Position numbers and translations under genes: made by a program. A model generated the notes under the pieces. That model was given only the letters and a program-made list of their open reading frames with translations, ran no database searches and was not told the origin of the DNA. From positions 372,001-436,000 of the forward strand of contig JAHUZV010000024.1 in assembly GCA_019264575.1 (NCBI GenBank): 64,000 nt of DNA, read 5' to 3'. Source of the DNA: Vulcanococcus sp. (lineage in GTDB: Bacteria > Cyanobacteriota > Cyanobacteriia > PCC-6307 > Cyanobiaceae). Positions within the stretch are counted from its first letter, which is position 1; the number at the start of each line of letters is the position of its first letter. Below, in pieces: positions 7,877 through 18,600 of this stretch.

Positions 7877-9835
7877 TCAGGCTTCAGCCTTGATCGGCGT
7901 GGCCTCGGCAGTTAGGTCGGCTTCGCTCAGGAAGGGGGAGAAACGCTCCTTCTCGGGGATGGTGGCGAATTCGCTCACGAGAGCGCGGAACTCATCGCCA
8001 TCGAGGCTTTCCTTCTCGATCAGCACTTCCACCACGCGGTCCATGCAGGCGCGGTTTTCGGCCACAAGCTTCACGGTTTCCTCGTAGCAGTTCTGCACGA
8101 TCTGGCGCACCGCCAGATCCACGCGGGCAGCGGTGGCATCGGAGCCGTCGCTACGGGTCATCAGATCGCGACCCAGGAACACCTCTTGGTTGCCAGCTTC
8201 CAGAGATAGCTGGCCCACTTCGCTCATGCCGAAACGGGTCACCATCTGGCGGGCGATCGAAGCCACCTGCTGAATATCGCCGCCGGCACCGGTGGTGACT
8301 TCGGCGTGGCCGAACACCACATCTTCAGCGGCACGGCCACCCAGGGCGCCCATGATCCGGGCGCGCAGCTGTGCCCGGCTCACCAGCATCTGCTCTTCAT
8401 CGGGGGAGAACCAGGTGAGGCCCTGGGCCTGGCCGCGAGGAATCAGGGTGACTTTCTGCACTGGGTCGTGGGCCTTCACCAGGGTGCCCACCAGGGCATG
8501 GCCCACTTCGTGATACGCGATCAGGCGCTTGCTGCGGCCGTCGGTGAGGGGCTTGCCCTCCATACCGGCGATGATCCGGTCCACGGCATCGTCGATTTCA
8601 GCCAGGCTGGTGGCTTCCTTGCGGCGGCGGGCGGTGAGGATCGCGGCCTCGTTGAGCAGGTTGGCCAGGTCGGCGCCGGAGAAGCCGGGGGTGCGGCGGG
8701 CAATGGCCTCGAGGCTCACGTCGTCGGCGAGCTTCTTGTCGCGGGAGTGCACCTTGAGCACCGAGAGGCGGCCCTTGATGTCGGGCACATCCACTTGCAC
8801 CTGGCGGTCGAAACGGCCCGGACGCAGCAGTGCTGAATCGAGCACATCGGCGCGGTTGGTGGCGGCAATGATGATGATGCCGCTGTTGCCCTCAAAGCCG
8901 TCCATCTCGGTGAGGAGCTGGTTGAGGGTCTGCTCGCGCTCGTCGTTGCCGCCGCCCACACCGGCGCCGCGCTGACGGCCCACCGCATCGATCTCGTCGA
9001 TGAAGATCAGGCAGGGGCTGTTTTCCTTGGCGCGCTTGAACAGATCGCGCACGCGGCTGGCACCCACGCCCACGAACATCTCCACGAACTCCGAACCGGA
9101 GAGGGAGAAGAAGGGCACACCGGCTTCGCCGGCAATCGCTTTGGCGAGCAGGGTTTTACCGGTGCCGGGAGGGCCCACCAGCAGCACGCCTTTGGGGATT
9201 TTGGCGCCCACGGAGGTGAAGCGCTCGGGGGTCTTGAGGAAGGTCACTACTTCCTGGAGGTCTTGCTTGGCTTCCTCCACACCGGCCACGTCGTCGAACT
9301 TGACGCCGGTTTCGGCTTCCATCGCGAAGCGGGCCTTGGTTTTGCCGAACTGCATCGCCTGGCCGGGGCCGCCGGGCATGCCGTTACCGCGGCGAGCCAG
9401 GAACACCAGCACGCCGATCAGCAGCAGCGGGAAGAGCAGGTTGCCCAGCAGGCCGAGGGCCGGAGGTGCCTGGCGGGGCGGGTGAATGTCGAAGCTGATG
9501 CCCTGCTCCTTGAGGTTGTTCACCAGCTCAGGAGCCAGGCCGGGCAGATCAACGCGCAGGCGCTGGACGCGGTTATCGAGGTCGGGATCAACGGCTTCCA
9601 CCACAGCGGTGCGGCCGCCATCAAAGATGTCGACAGCGGTGACGCGGCCGGCATCCACGTAGTCGAGGAAGCGGCCATAGCTCATGCGCGCCACAGCGGC
9701 ATTGCTCGGAGCCACGGTGGGGCCGTTGGGAGTGCTGAGGCGGCTGGCGCTGTTACCGAGCACCTGCCAACCGAGGAACAGGGCCACCCCAATCGGCAGC
9801 ACCCAGAGGGCAATCGTGCGCCAGCGCTGATTCAT
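7877..9835 (-). CDS. ftsH: ATP-dependent zinc metalloprotease FtsH
   Basis: A 652-residue membrane protease. Two membrane helices (about 8-25 and 127-147) flank a lumenal/periplasmic domain. The AAA+ module has Walker A GPPGTGKT (221-228), Walker B LIFIDEID and the SRH region (ATNRAD...RPGRFDR). The zinc site HEVGH is at 442-446. Cyanobacterial FtsH complexes remove damaged photosystem II subunits such as D1, or act in iron and stress regulation. The MNQRWR N-terminus recalls the FtsH1/FtsH3 type more than FtsH2, but this is tentative. A strong terminator follows and a 14-bp palindrome lies upstream. Confidence 0.96.
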   Translation of the reverse strand: MNQRWRTIALWVLPIGVALFLGWQVLGNSASRLSTPNGPTVAPSNAAVARMSYGRFLDYVDAGRVTAVDIFDGGRTAVVEAVDPDLDNRVQRLRVDLPGLAPELVNNLKEQGISFDIHPPRQAPPALGLLGNLLFPLLLIGVLVFLARRGNGMPGGPGQAMQFGKTKARFAMEAETGVKFDDVAGVEEAKQDLQEVVTFLKTPERFTSVGAKIPKGVLLVGPPGTGKTLLAKAIAGEAGVPFFSLSGSEFVEMFVGVGASRVRDLFKRAKENSPCLIFIDEIDAVGRQRGAGVGGGNDEREQTLNQLLTEMDGFEGNSGIIIIAATNRADVLDSALLRPGRFDRQVQVDVPDIKGRLSVLKVHSRDKKLADDVSLEAIARRTPGFSGADLANLLNEAAILTARRRKEATSLAEIDDAVDRIIAGMEGKPLTDGRSKRLIAYHEVGHALVGTLVKAHDPVQKVTLIPRGQAQGLTWFSPDEEQMLVSRAQLRARIMGALGGRAAEDVVFGHAEVTTGAGGDIQQVASIARQMVTRFGMSEVGQLSLEAGNQEVFLGRDLMTRSDGSDATAARVDLAVRQIVQNCYEETVKLVAENRACMDRVVEVLIEKESLDGDEFRALVSEFATIPEKERFSPFLSEADLTAEATPIKAEA

Positions 9836-9861
9836 GGCCGCCTCAGAAGCAGGTGGAGATG

Positions 9862-9875
9862 TTTACAAGTGTAAA
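9862..9875. promoter_or_regulatory. 14-bp palindrome in the ftsH promoter region
   Basis: Perfect inverted repeat TTTACA-AG-TGTAAA located 27-40 bases upstream of the ftsH start codon in otherwise GC-rich sequence. On the ftsH strand it contains TACACT, which could act as a -10 element, so a bound repressor would cover the promoter. The arms do not match the cyanobacterial NtcA (GTA-N8-TAC) or LexA sites as I know them. The regulator is unknown. Confidence 0.4.
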
Positions 9876-9921
9876 GCGGCTCCTGCCTGGATCGGGATTC
9901 TCAGGCCGAAATGGCTCTCAT

Positions 9922-10245
9922 TCAGGAGGCTTTCTGCCATTCCATCGGCATCGCCGAGGGTTCAGCGATGGGCGGTGCTACTGCATCGGTTTCAGCCAGC
10001 CCGGCTGCTGCTGTTTCCAGGCCCGAGAGATCAACGCAGAGGTCTTCAACGGCGAGGCTCTCGCGCAGCTCAGCTCCGCCGAGGCTGTGGGTCCAGATCT
10101 GCACCACCGATTCCGGCGGAGCCAGAAAACTGAGCAACTCGAACGGGAACACCACCCGTTCCAGGAAGAACTCATCCGGGCCGATGCAGCGAACGATCAC
10201 CATGCGATCGCTGCTGTTGCGGTAGCCACAGGTGAGCTGCGCCAA
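9922..10245 (-). CDS. DUF1830 domain-containing protein
   Basis: A 107-residue protein. The first 60 residues (CGYRNSSDRMVIVRCIG, then FFLERVVFPFELLSFLAPPES) match the DUF1830 family of small cyanobacterial proteins of unknown function. The C-terminal 35 residues are Ala/Glu/Pro-rich and probably disordered, longer than I expect for the core domain. No signal or membrane helix is seen. It lies between the MacB-like permease and ftsH, all on the minus strand, with about 150 bases separating it from the permease. Confidence 0.78.
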   Translation of the reverse strand: MAQLTCGYRNSSDRMVIVRCIGPDEFFLERVVFPFELLSFLAPPESVVQIWTHSLGGAELRESLAVEDLCVDLSGLETAAAGLAETDAVAPPIAEPSAMPMEWQKAS

Positions 10246-10394
10246 GGGAAGGCTTGCCGAAAGGGACCCTTATCAAGCCATCGGCGAGCGGCGCAGTTGG
10301 TCGCAGTTGAAACCGTTTGAGCCCCAGGCGCGCTTCTTTGGGATTTCTTTGGCTTTCTGCGCGGTAGGGATGGGGCCGATGTGCTGCAGCGGCT

Positions 10395-11624
10395 TCAAAG
10401 GCTGCGCAAGGCGGTGATCGGATCGAGGCGGGCGGCACGGCGCGCCGGCAACACGCCAAACACCAGGCCGATGGAGCCGGAGAGGCCCACGGTGATCAAC
10501 ACGCTCGTGCCGCCGATCGCAGCCGGCAGTGGCGTGAGGGCCGCCACGGCCGCCACCGCTGAAAGACCCAGCGCACTCCCGATCACGCCGCCCAGGCTGG
10601 AGAGCACCAAGGCCTCCACCAGGAACTGAGCCAGAACATCGCTGCTGCGGGCTCCGATCGCTTTGCGCAGGCCGATCTCGGAGGTGCGCTCACTCACCGA
10701 CACCAACATGATGTTCATGATCCCGATGCCGCCCACCAGCAGCGAGATCGCGCCGATGGCACCGAGCATCAAGGTGAGACCACCGGTGATCGTTCCCACG
10801 ATCGAGAGCGCATCTTTTTGGGAGCGCACGGCGAAGTCGTCTTCCCGCAGGATGTTGTGGCGCTGGCGCAGCAGGTTGGTGATCTGAAACTTCGCCGCGC
10901 CGGTGCTCGCTTCATCGCGCGCTTCCACGCTGATGAAGTTGAGGCTCACGCCGTAGGTGGGATCCCGCCCCGACAGCTTGCTCACCATCGTGGAGAGCGG
11001 GATGTAGGCGGCTTCGTCTTGGTTCTGACCGAACACGGCTCCCTTGGGCGCCATCACGCCGATCACCTCAAAGCTCTGGTCGCGGATGCGCAACTGTTTG
11101 CCGATGGCGGATCCCACCGGCAGCAGCTTGTCGCGGAGATCCGGGCCGATCACCACCACGTTGCGGGCTCCATCGAGATCTCGCTTGTCGATGAAGCGGC
11201 CCTGCGCCACCTCAAAGCGGCGCACCGTGAGGAAGTCGGGCGTGATGCCCGACACCGTGGCGGTGGAACTCTTGGCGCCGGCCTGCAGCACCGCACTCAA
11301 CGTGATCTGGGGCACCACCCGTTTCACGGAGGGCACCTGTTCGGCAATGGCCTCGGCGTCTTCGAGCACGAGGGTCTTGGGGAAGTCGATGCCCTGGCGG
11401 CGGCTGTCGTTGTTGCCAGGCACCACAAACAGCACGTTGGCGCCAAGGGTGTTGAGCTGCCCTTCCGCCAGGTTTTGAGCGCCGCGGCCAACCCCCACCA
11501 GGGTGATCACCGAGGCATTGCCGATCACGATGCCAAGCATCGTGAGCAGGGAACGGAGGCGGTTGGACTTGAGCGTGGCCAGGGCCATGCCCACGGTTTC
11601 GCCCATCGCCAGTTTGGCGGCCAT
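10395..11624 (-). CDS. ABC transporter permease, MacB/FtsX type
   Basis: A 409-residue protein with the MacB layout: one N-terminal membrane helix after KSNRLRSLLTMLGIVIGNASVI, a large extracytoplasmic domain (about 45-280), then three C-terminal helices. The hallmark GGIGIMNIMLVSVSERTSEIGLRKAIGA segment sits before the second of these. Such permeases act with a separate ATPase and often a membrane-fusion protein to export peptides, lipids or drugs. No ATPase is adjacent, so its partner must be elsewhere. It is 58 bases downstream of pyk on the same strand. The cargo is unknown. Confidence 0.88.
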   Translation of the reverse strand: MAAKLAMGETVGMALATLKSNRLRSLLTMLGIVIGNASVITLVGVGRGAQNLAEGQLNTLGANVLFVVPGNNDSRRQGIDFPKTLVLEDAEAIAEQVPSVKRVVPQITLSAVLQAGAKSSTATVSGITPDFLTVRRFEVAQGRFIDKRDLDGARNVVVIGPDLRDKLLPVGSAIGKQLRIRDQSFEVIGVMAPKGAVFGQNQDEAAYIPLSTMVSKLSGRDPTYGVSLNFISVEARDEASTGAAKFQITNLLRQRHNILREDDFAVRSQKDALSIVGTITGGLTLMLGAIGAISLLVGGIGIMNIMLVSVSERTSEIGLRKAIGARSSDVLAQFLVEALVLSSLGGVIGSALGLSAVAAVAALTPLPAAIGGTSVLITVGLSGSIGLVFGVLPARRAARLDPITALRSL

Positions 11625-11682
11625 GCTGTTGGGTGCCGGGATGGCCGGCGGTCAGTGCAAGACCACCATCCTGGAGCTCAGC

Positions 11683-13140
<1,458 letters not shown>

Positions 13141-13200
13141 TCGGCAGAGCCAAAGATGCCAGCGACCCTATCATCGACGGCCGCCAGCCCTGTTCTGCCA

Positions 13201-13530
13201 ATGGATCTGAATGCCTATCAACAGGGTGCTCGCAGCACGGCCCGCTATCCCGATGTGGGCGCTAATCCGATCTACCCCACCTTGGGTCTCTGCGGTGAGG
13301 CCGGTGAGGTGGCCGACAAGGTGAAGAAGGTGCTGCGCGATCAGGAGGGCAACTTCACGCCGGAGGTGCGTGATGCGCTCAAGCTGGAGCTCGGTGATGT
13401 GCTCTGGTACGTGGCTCAGCTGGCCAGTGAGCTGGGCTTTGAGCTGAACGAGGTGGCCGAGGCCAACCTCAACAAGCTGGCCAGCCGCGCCGCCCGTAAC
13501 GTGATTGGAGGCAGTGGCGACCATCGCTGA
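13201..13530 (+). CDS. MazG-like nucleotide pyrophosphohydrolase
   Basis: A 109-residue single-domain protein of the all-alpha NTP pyrophosphatase (MazG-like) fold. The metal-binding GLCGEAGEVADKVKKVLRD segment and the second helix LELGDVLWYVAQLASELG carry the E-x-x-E and E-x-x-D motifs. Relatives hydrolyse (d)NTPs to NMP and pyrophosphate and may clear non-canonical nucleotides. The frame is open far upstream across pyk antisense, but the domain starts at the ATG at 13201; an ATG at 13156 would add 15 residues. It is divergent from pyk. Confidence 0.86.
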   Translation: MDLNAYQQGARSTARYPDVGANPIYPTLGLCGEAGEVADKVKKVLRDQEGNFTPEVRDALKLELGDVLWYVAQLASELGFELNEVAEANLNKLASRAARNVIGGSGDHR

Positions 13531-13549
13531 TGCGTGGTGACCTGCCTGG

Positions 13550-14059
13550 TTGTTCCCCGTGATCGTTGTGCATTTCCGGCCCCTCCGCTTCCTGCTCGGT
13601 GCCGTTGCTGTTGTTTGGCTCGTGTTGGCTGGCGTGTGGGTTGAACCGGCCTTGGCCGCCAATCTGAGCGTGGCGGAGGTGAGCCTCGAGCCCTGCCCCA
13701 GCGACGACATCGGAGCCCAACCGCAGCTGCGTCGCCCCAGCGGTGCCAGCTGCTACGTGCTCAGGGGCACGGTGAACAACCCTGGCCGCAAGCCTGTTGT
13801 TGATACCGATGTGTTTGCTCAGATCCTCGATGCCAGCGGCGAGCCGGTGTTGCAGAACCGCTCGCGCGTGGGCTCGATCGGCGATGTGCCTCCCGGTGAT
13901 TCGAACTTCGCCCTGCGCCTGGCCATCCCGGCCGGCACCCCGGGGCCCTTCACCTTCTCGAATGTGAAAGCGCGCGGATTTGCCTCTCCGGTGCGCACCC
14001 GTGCCGGTGAATTCGACGACTTGCTGCCCCTGGAGCAGGCCGTGGCCGACGCTCAGTAG
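13550..14059 (+). CDS. Secreted hypothetical protein
   Basis: A protein of about 163-169 residues with a clear signal peptide (FLLGAVAVVWLVLAGVW, cleavage near PALA-A). The mature part is predicted beta-rich and contains TVNNPGRKPVVDTDVFAQI, which resembles the FxxE/FxxAM-type 'extracellular matrix' domains of secreted proteins, though I cannot name a family. TTG 13550, GTG 13559 and GTG 13568 are possible starts, and GTG 13568 leaves the most typical signal peptide. Its 3' end overlaps the convergent yggT gene by 7 bases. Confidence 0.72.
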   Translation: MFPVIVVHFRPLRFLLGAVAVVWLVLAGVWVEPALAANLSVAEVSLEPCPSDDIGAQPQLRRPSGASCYVLRGTVNNPGRKPVVDTDVFAQILDASGEPVLQNRSRVGSIGDVPPGDSNFALRLAIPAGTPGPFTFSNVKARGFASPVRTRAGEFDDLLPLEQAVADAQ

Positions 14060-14349
14060 AAGCTGGGATAGAAGAAGCCGCGGCTCTGCTCCAGCAGTGT
14101 TTGGATCAGCTGCAGCGCCAGGAAGGCCAGGATCGCCGAGAGATCCAGGCCGCCCAGCGGCGGAATCAGGCCGCGAAAGGCATTGAGATAGGGGTCGGTG
14201 ACGGCGCTCACGGTGGAGAGCACGGGGTTGCCCCAATCCAGATTGGGGAACCAGCTCAGCAGCACCCGCACCAGCAGGACCAGCGTGTAGATCGAGATGG
14301 TCTGGGCAAGAACGCCGATCAGATCGCCGACCAGAGCAGACATGGACAT
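14053..14349 (-). CDS. YggT family membrane protein
   Basis: A 98-residue protein with two hydrophobic helices (about 13-30 and 70-88) and the family signature LLSWFPNLDWGNPVLSTVSAVTDPYLNAFRGLIPP between them. YggT proteins are linked to osmotic tolerance in E. coli and to nucleoid or thylakoid distribution in chloroplasts (YlmG). It is convergent with the secreted unknown protein and lies 65 bases downstream of scpB. Length is normal for the short form. Confidence 0.85.
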   Translation of the reverse strand: MSMSALVGDLIGVLAQTISIYTLVLLVRVLLSWFPNLDWGNPVLSTVSAVTDPYLNAFRGLIPPLGGLDLSAILAFLALQLIQTLLEQSRGFFYPSFY

Positions 14350-14413
14350 TCACGGACCTGTTTCAGGAGTATGGCCCGCGAATGGATGCAGCTGGGCCTC
14401 ACGCGGCTGATGT

Positions 14414-14965
14414 TTAAGCCGCCTGTGGCTCGGGATCAATGGGAGCCGGCTCGGCCCGCTTGGGCTTGAGCTCGTCGGTTTTGATCGCAAAGGTGCGGTG
14501 GAACTTTTCGCTGAGGGTGAGCCAGTAGGAGCGCCCCTCGCTCTGGCGCTTGCGCTCGATGAAGTTCTGCGCCAGCAGCTCTTTGATGTGGTCGTAGGCG
14601 CCGGAGCCGCGTAACTCCACCAGATCCGATTGCAGGATCCGTTTTTTCAGCGCGATCGTGGCCAGGGTGCGCAGGGCAGCGGTGGAGAGATCCACGGGCA
14701 ACAGGTTCTGCACCAGTTCCCCCAAGCCATCGCGCAGTTGCAGGCTGTAGCGCTGCCCCTCCTGGCGGATCTCCAGAGCGGTGTCGCGATGGGCGTAATC
14801 CGCCATCAGCGTGATCAACCCCATCTCCACGGCATCGCGGCTGACGCCGCTGATCTCTGCTAGCTCACCGAGGGTCATCGAGCGGCCTTTGAGATAAAGG
14901 ATGGCTTCGATCCGCGCCGGCAACGACAGATCGGCGCTGGGGGCTTCCTGGGTTGTGTCGTCCAT
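14414..14965 (-). CDS. scpB: Segregation and condensation protein B (ScpB)
   Basis: A 183-residue protein with tandem winged-helix domains. Recognised segments are LPARIEAILYLKGRSMTLGELAEISG near the start and the second wing ending in GRSYWLTLSEKFHRTFAI. ScpB binds the ScpA kleisin bridging SMC heads in chromosome segregation. The frame continues upstream to 15151, but the ScpB domain begins just after the ATG at 14965, and the longer start would run into ilvA. It lies 25 bases downstream of ilvA. The acidic Pro-rich C-terminal tail is common. Confidence 0.9.
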   Translation of the reverse strand: MDDTTQEAPSADLSLPARIEAILYLKGRSMTLGELAEISGVSRDAVEMGLITLMADYAHRDTALEIRQEGQRYSLQLRDGLGELVQNLLPVDLSTAALRTLATIALKKRILQSDLVELRGSGAYDHIKELLAQNFIERKRQSEGRSYWLTLSEKFHRTFAIKTDELKPKRAEPAPIDPEPQAA

Positions 14966-14990
14966 CACGCCCCCCAGTGGTGCTCGCAAG

Positions 14991-16574
14991 TTATCCCACG
15001 CCAACGGTGCCGGCCACTTCACCCAGGAACAGGCGGTAGGCGGGGTTTTCTGTTTCGTCCACGTATTGGTACCCGAGGCCATCGAGGAAGGTTTGCCAAT
15101 CGGCGGATTCTTCCGGTGGCACCTGCACGCCCACCACGATCCGGCCCACATCTGCGCCGTGGTTGCGGTAGTGGAAGATGCTGATGTTCCAGTTGGGATG
15201 CAGGCTCGTGAGGAAGCGCATCAGCGCGCCGGGCCGCTCTGGAAACTCAAAGCGATAGAGCAGCTCGCGGGTGTGGCTGCAGGCTTCAGCAGCTGCGGCC
15301 GGCATGCGGCCCCCCACCATGTGGCGCAGGTGCAGCTTGGAGAGCTCGTCGTTGGAGAGATCGAGGCAGGGGAAGCCTGCGGCGTTGAGATCGTGGATCA
15401 GATCCTGCTCATCGCGGCTGCCGCTGGTCTGCACACCCACAAAGATGTGGGCGCGGGAAGGATCAGCCAGCCGGTAACTGAATTCCGTGAGGTTGCGGTT
15501 GCCGAGCAGCGTGCAGAACTCCCTGAGGCTGCCGGCCCGCTCCGGGATCTCCACCGCCAGCATCGCTTCGCGGTCTTCGCTGATCTCGGTGCGTTCGGCC
15601 ACAAAGCGCAGCCGATCGAAATTCATGTTGGCGCCGCAGGCCACGGCCACCAGGGTGCGGCCCTGCAGCCCGCGTCTTGCCACGTCGGCCTTCATCCCAG
15701 CCACGGCCAGGGCGCCGGCGGGTTCGAGGATCGAGCGCGTGTCTTCAAACACGTCTTTGATCGCGGCGCAGATGGCGTCGGTGTTCACCGTCACCATGGC
15801 GTCCACGTGTTGCCGCGCCAGGGCGAAGGTTTGCTCGCCCACCTCCCGCACGGCCACGCCATCGGCGAACAAGCCCACCTGCTCCAGCTTCACCCGCTCC
15901 CCCAGGGCGAGGGAGCGGGTCATGGCATCGGCATCCTCCGGCTCCACACCGATCACCTCCACCTGAGGCCAGAGCGCCTTCACGTAGGCGGCGATGCCGG
16001 CAATCAGGCCGCCGCCGCCCACTGCCACGTAGATGGCATCGGGCGGGGCTGAGCACTGCCGCAGGATCTCGAGGCCGATGGTGCCCTGGCCGGCGATCAC
16101 ATCCGGGTCATCAAAGGGATGGATGAAGGTGAGCCCCCGCTCTGCCGCCAGCCGGTAGGCCTCGCCGCAGGCGGCGTCGTAGTTGTCGCCATGGAGCACC
16201 ACCTCAGCGCCGCGGGCTGCCACGGCCCGCACCTTCATCTCTGGGGTGGTGACGGGCATCACGATCACCGCCCGGCAGCCCAGGCGCTGGGCTCCGAGCG
16301 CCACGCCCTGGGCGTGGTTGCCAGCACTGGCCGCGATCACGCCGCGCTCGAGCTCGGCGCGGCTGAGGCCGGCCATCTTGTTGTAGGCGCCGCGCAGCTT
16401 GAAGCTGAACACCGGCTGCAGGTCTTCCCGCTTCAACAGCACCGTGTTGTCCAGCCGCCGCGACAGGTTCGGGGCGGGATCGAGCGGCGACTCGATCGCC
16501 ACGTCGTACACACGGGCCCGCAGGATCCGCAGCAACATCGGCAGGGAACCGTCCTGGCTGGTGGTGTCGCTCAT
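14991..16574 (-). CDS. ilvA: Threonine ammonia-lyase, biosynthetic (IlvA)
   Basis: A 527-residue PLP enzyme making 2-oxobutanoate from threonine, the first step of isoleucine synthesis. The PLP lysine is Lys59 in FSFKLRGAYN, the phosphate loop is VGGGGLIAG, and the catalytic half is followed by two C-terminal ACT-like domains (about 335-515), where isoleucine and valine act in the biosynthetic form. Start ATG at 16574 gives normal length. It is divergent from dxs across about 120 bases and heads a unit with scpB. Confidence 0.95.
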   Translation of the reverse strand: MSDTTSQDGSLPMLLRILRARVYDVAIESPLDPAPNLSRRLDNTVLLKREDLQPVFSFKLRGAYNKMAGLSRAELERGVIAASAGNHAQGVALGAQRLGCRAVIVMPVTTPEMKVRAVAARGAEVVLHGDNYDAACGEAYRLAAERGLTFIHPFDDPDVIAGQGTIGLEILRQCSAPPDAIYVAVGGGGLIAGIAAYVKALWPQVEVIGVEPEDADAMTRSLALGERVKLEQVGLFADGVAVREVGEQTFALARQHVDAMVTVNTDAICAAIKDVFEDTRSILEPAGALAVAGMKADVARRGLQGRTLVAVACGANMNFDRLRFVAERTEISEDREAMLAVEIPERAGSLREFCTLLGNRNLTEFSYRLADPSRAHIFVGVQTSGSRDEQDLIHDLNAAGFPCLDLSNDELSKLHLRHMVGGRMPAAAAEACSHTRELLYRFEFPERPGALMRFLTSLHPNWNISIFHYRNHGADVGRIVVGVQVPPEESADWQTFLDGLGYQYVDETENPAYRLFLGEVAGTVGVG

Positions 16575-16692
16575 CGCTGCTTGACCGTTTCACCAGTGTG
16601 ACAACCCCCTGACAAGGCCTTGGGATTCCTGCCAAGCACAGCCAAACGCCGAAGTGCAGACCGTAGGCTTAACCGCAATCAAGGCCCCGGGC

Positions 16693-18600
16693 ATGCATCT
16701 CAGCGAGCTGACGCATCCGAATCAGCTGCACGGCCTGAGCATGGCGGAGCTCGAAGGGATCGCCCGGCAGATCCGTGAACGCCACCTGGAGGTGGTGAGT
16801 ACCAGCGGCGGCCACCTGGGCCCCGGATTGGGTGTGGTGGAGCTCACCCTGGCGCTGTATCAAACCCTCGATCTCGACCACGACCGCGTGGTGTGGGATG
16901 TGGGCCACCAGGCCTATCCCCACAAGCTGATCACCGGCCGCTACAACGATTTCCACACGCTCCGCCAACAGAACGGTGTGGCGGGTTATCTGAAGCGTTG
17001 CGAAAGCCGCTTCGATCATTTCGGTGCCGGCCACGCCAGTACCTCGATCTCAGCTGCCCTGGGCATGGCCCTGGCCCGGGATCAGCGCGGCGAAGACTTC
17101 AAGTGCGTGGCCGTGATCGGTGATGGCTCGCTCACTGGCGGCATGGCGCTGGAGGCGATCAACCACGCCGGCCACCTGCCCCACACCCGCTTGTTGGTGG
17201 TGCTGAACGACAACGACATGTCGATCAGTCCGCCGGTGGGCGCTCTGAGCACGCACCTGAACCGCATGCGGCACAGCAAGCCGCTGCAGTTCCTCCAAGA
17301 CAACGCTGAGGAGGCGATCAAGCACCTGCCCTTCCTGCACGGTGAGCTGCCCACCGAGCTGAAGAACCTCAAGGAGAGCATGAAGCGCCTGGCGGTGCCC
17401 AAGCTCGGCGCGGTGTTTGAAGAGCTGGGCTTCACCTATATGGGTCCGGTGGATGGCCATGACATCGCCGGCATGATCCAGGTGTTCCAGCAGGCCCATG
17501 CCCACGAAGGGCCGGTGCTGGTGCACGTGGCCACAACCAAAGGCAAGGGCTATGCCTTTGCCGAGGAAGACCAGGTGGGCTACCACGCCCAGAGTGCCTT
17601 CGATCTGGCCACCGGCAAGGCCTACCCCTCCAGCAAGCCCAAACCCCCGAGCTACAGCAAGGTGTTTGGCCAAACGCTGGTGAAGATCTGCGAGCAGGAT
17701 CCCCGCGTGGTGGGCATTACCGCGGCTATGGCCACCGGCACTGGCTTGGATCTGTTGGAGAAGGCCCGGCCGAAGCAGTACTTCGATGTGGGCATCGCCG
17801 AGCAGCACGCCGTGACCATGGCGGCTGGTATGGCCTGCGAGGGTCTGCGCCCGGTGTGCGCGATCTACAGCACCTTCCTGCAGCGGGCCTACGACCAGCT
17901 GATCCACGATGTGGGCATCCAGAACCTGCCCGTCACCTTCGTGCTCGATCGGGCCGGCATTGTGGGCGCCGACGGTCCCACACACCAGGGCCAGTACGAC
18001 ATCAGCTACCTGCGCTGCGTGCCCAACTTCACGGTGATGGCACCGAAGGATGAAGCCGAGCTGCAGCGGATGATGATCACTTGCCTGCAGCACGACGGCC
18101 CCACCGCCCTGCGCATCCCGCGCGGCGAAGGCGAGGGTGCCGCCCTGATGGAAGAGGGCTGGGAGCCGCTTGAGATCGGCCGCGGAGAACTCTTGGCCGA
18201 TGGCGACGATCTGTTGATCGTGGCTTATGGCGCCATGGTGTATCCCGCTATGGCCACCGCTGGCTTGCTGCAGGAGCAGGGTGTGCGGGCCGCGGTGATC
18301 AATGCCCGCTTCCTGCGCCCGCTGGATGAGGCGCTGATCCTGCCGATGGCCCGCCGCATCGGCCGGGTGGTGACCATGGAAGAGGGTTGCCTCCCCGGTG
18401 GCTTCGGTGCCGCCGTAGTGGAAACCCTCAATGACCACGACGTGCTGGTGCCTGTGCACCGCATCGGCATCCCCGATCAGCTCGTGGACCACGCCACTCC
18501 TGATCAGAGCAAAAAAGCCCTGGGCCTGACCCCTGCTCAGATGGCCGACAGCATCCTCAAGCGTTTCGGATCCCTGCGCCGCCAGCCGGTGGGTGTCTGA
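16693..18600 (+). CDS. dxs: 1-deoxy-D-xylulose-5-phosphate synthase
   Basis: A 635-residue thiamine-diphosphate enzyme joining pyruvate and glyceraldehyde 3-phosphate, the entry step of the MEP isoprenoid pathway. Seen are the ThDP motif [18 protein letters not shown], the [13 protein letters not shown]-terminal signature and the transketolase-type [15 protein letters not shown] segment. The ATG at 16693 opens the standard MHLSEL start; a GTG at 16654 would add 13 atypical residues. A TAGGCT element near 16669 could be a -10. The last 8 bases overlap the next gene, suggesting joint translation with an isoprenoid-type flavoprotein. Confidence 0.96.
   Translation: MHLSELTHPNQLHGLSMAELEGIARQIRERHLEVVSTSGGHLGPGLGVVELTLALYQTLDLDHDRVVWDVGHQAYPHKLITGRYNDFHTLRQQNGVAGYLKRCESRFDHFGAGHASTSISAALGMALARDQRGEDFKCVAVIGDGSLTGGMALEAINHAGHLPHTRLLVVLNDNDMSISPPVGALSTHLNRMRHSKPLQFLQDNAEEAIKHLPFLHGELPTELKNLKESMKRLAVPKLGAVFEELGFTYMGPVDGHDIAGMIQVFQQAHAHEGPVLVHVATTKGKGYAFAEEDQVGYHAQSAFDLATGKAYPSSKPKPPSYSKVFGQTLVKICEQDPRVVGITAAMATGTGLDLLEKARPKQYFDVGIAEQHAVTMAAGMACEGLRPVCAIYSTFLQRAYDQLIHDVGIQNLPVTFVLDRAGIVGADGPTHQGQYDISYLRCVPNFTVMAPKDEAELQRMMITCLQHDGPTALRIPRGEGEGAALMEEGWEPLEIGRGELLADGDDLLIVAYGAMVYPAMATAGLLQEQGVRAAVINARFLRPLDEALILPMARRIGRVVTMEEGCLPGGFGAAVVETLNDHDVLVPVHRIGIPDQLVDHATPDQSKKALGLTPAQMADSILKRFGSLRRQPVGV

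Noticed and set aside
14966..15151. N-terminal extension of scpB
   Set aside because: The added residues lie antisense-free but inside the ilvA coding region and do not resemble ScpB, which begins at 14965.
17050..18492. Minus-strand open frame of 480 residues across dxs
   Set aside because: Fully antisense to a well-conserved dxs, with His/Gln-rich low-complexity composition and no recognisable motif.
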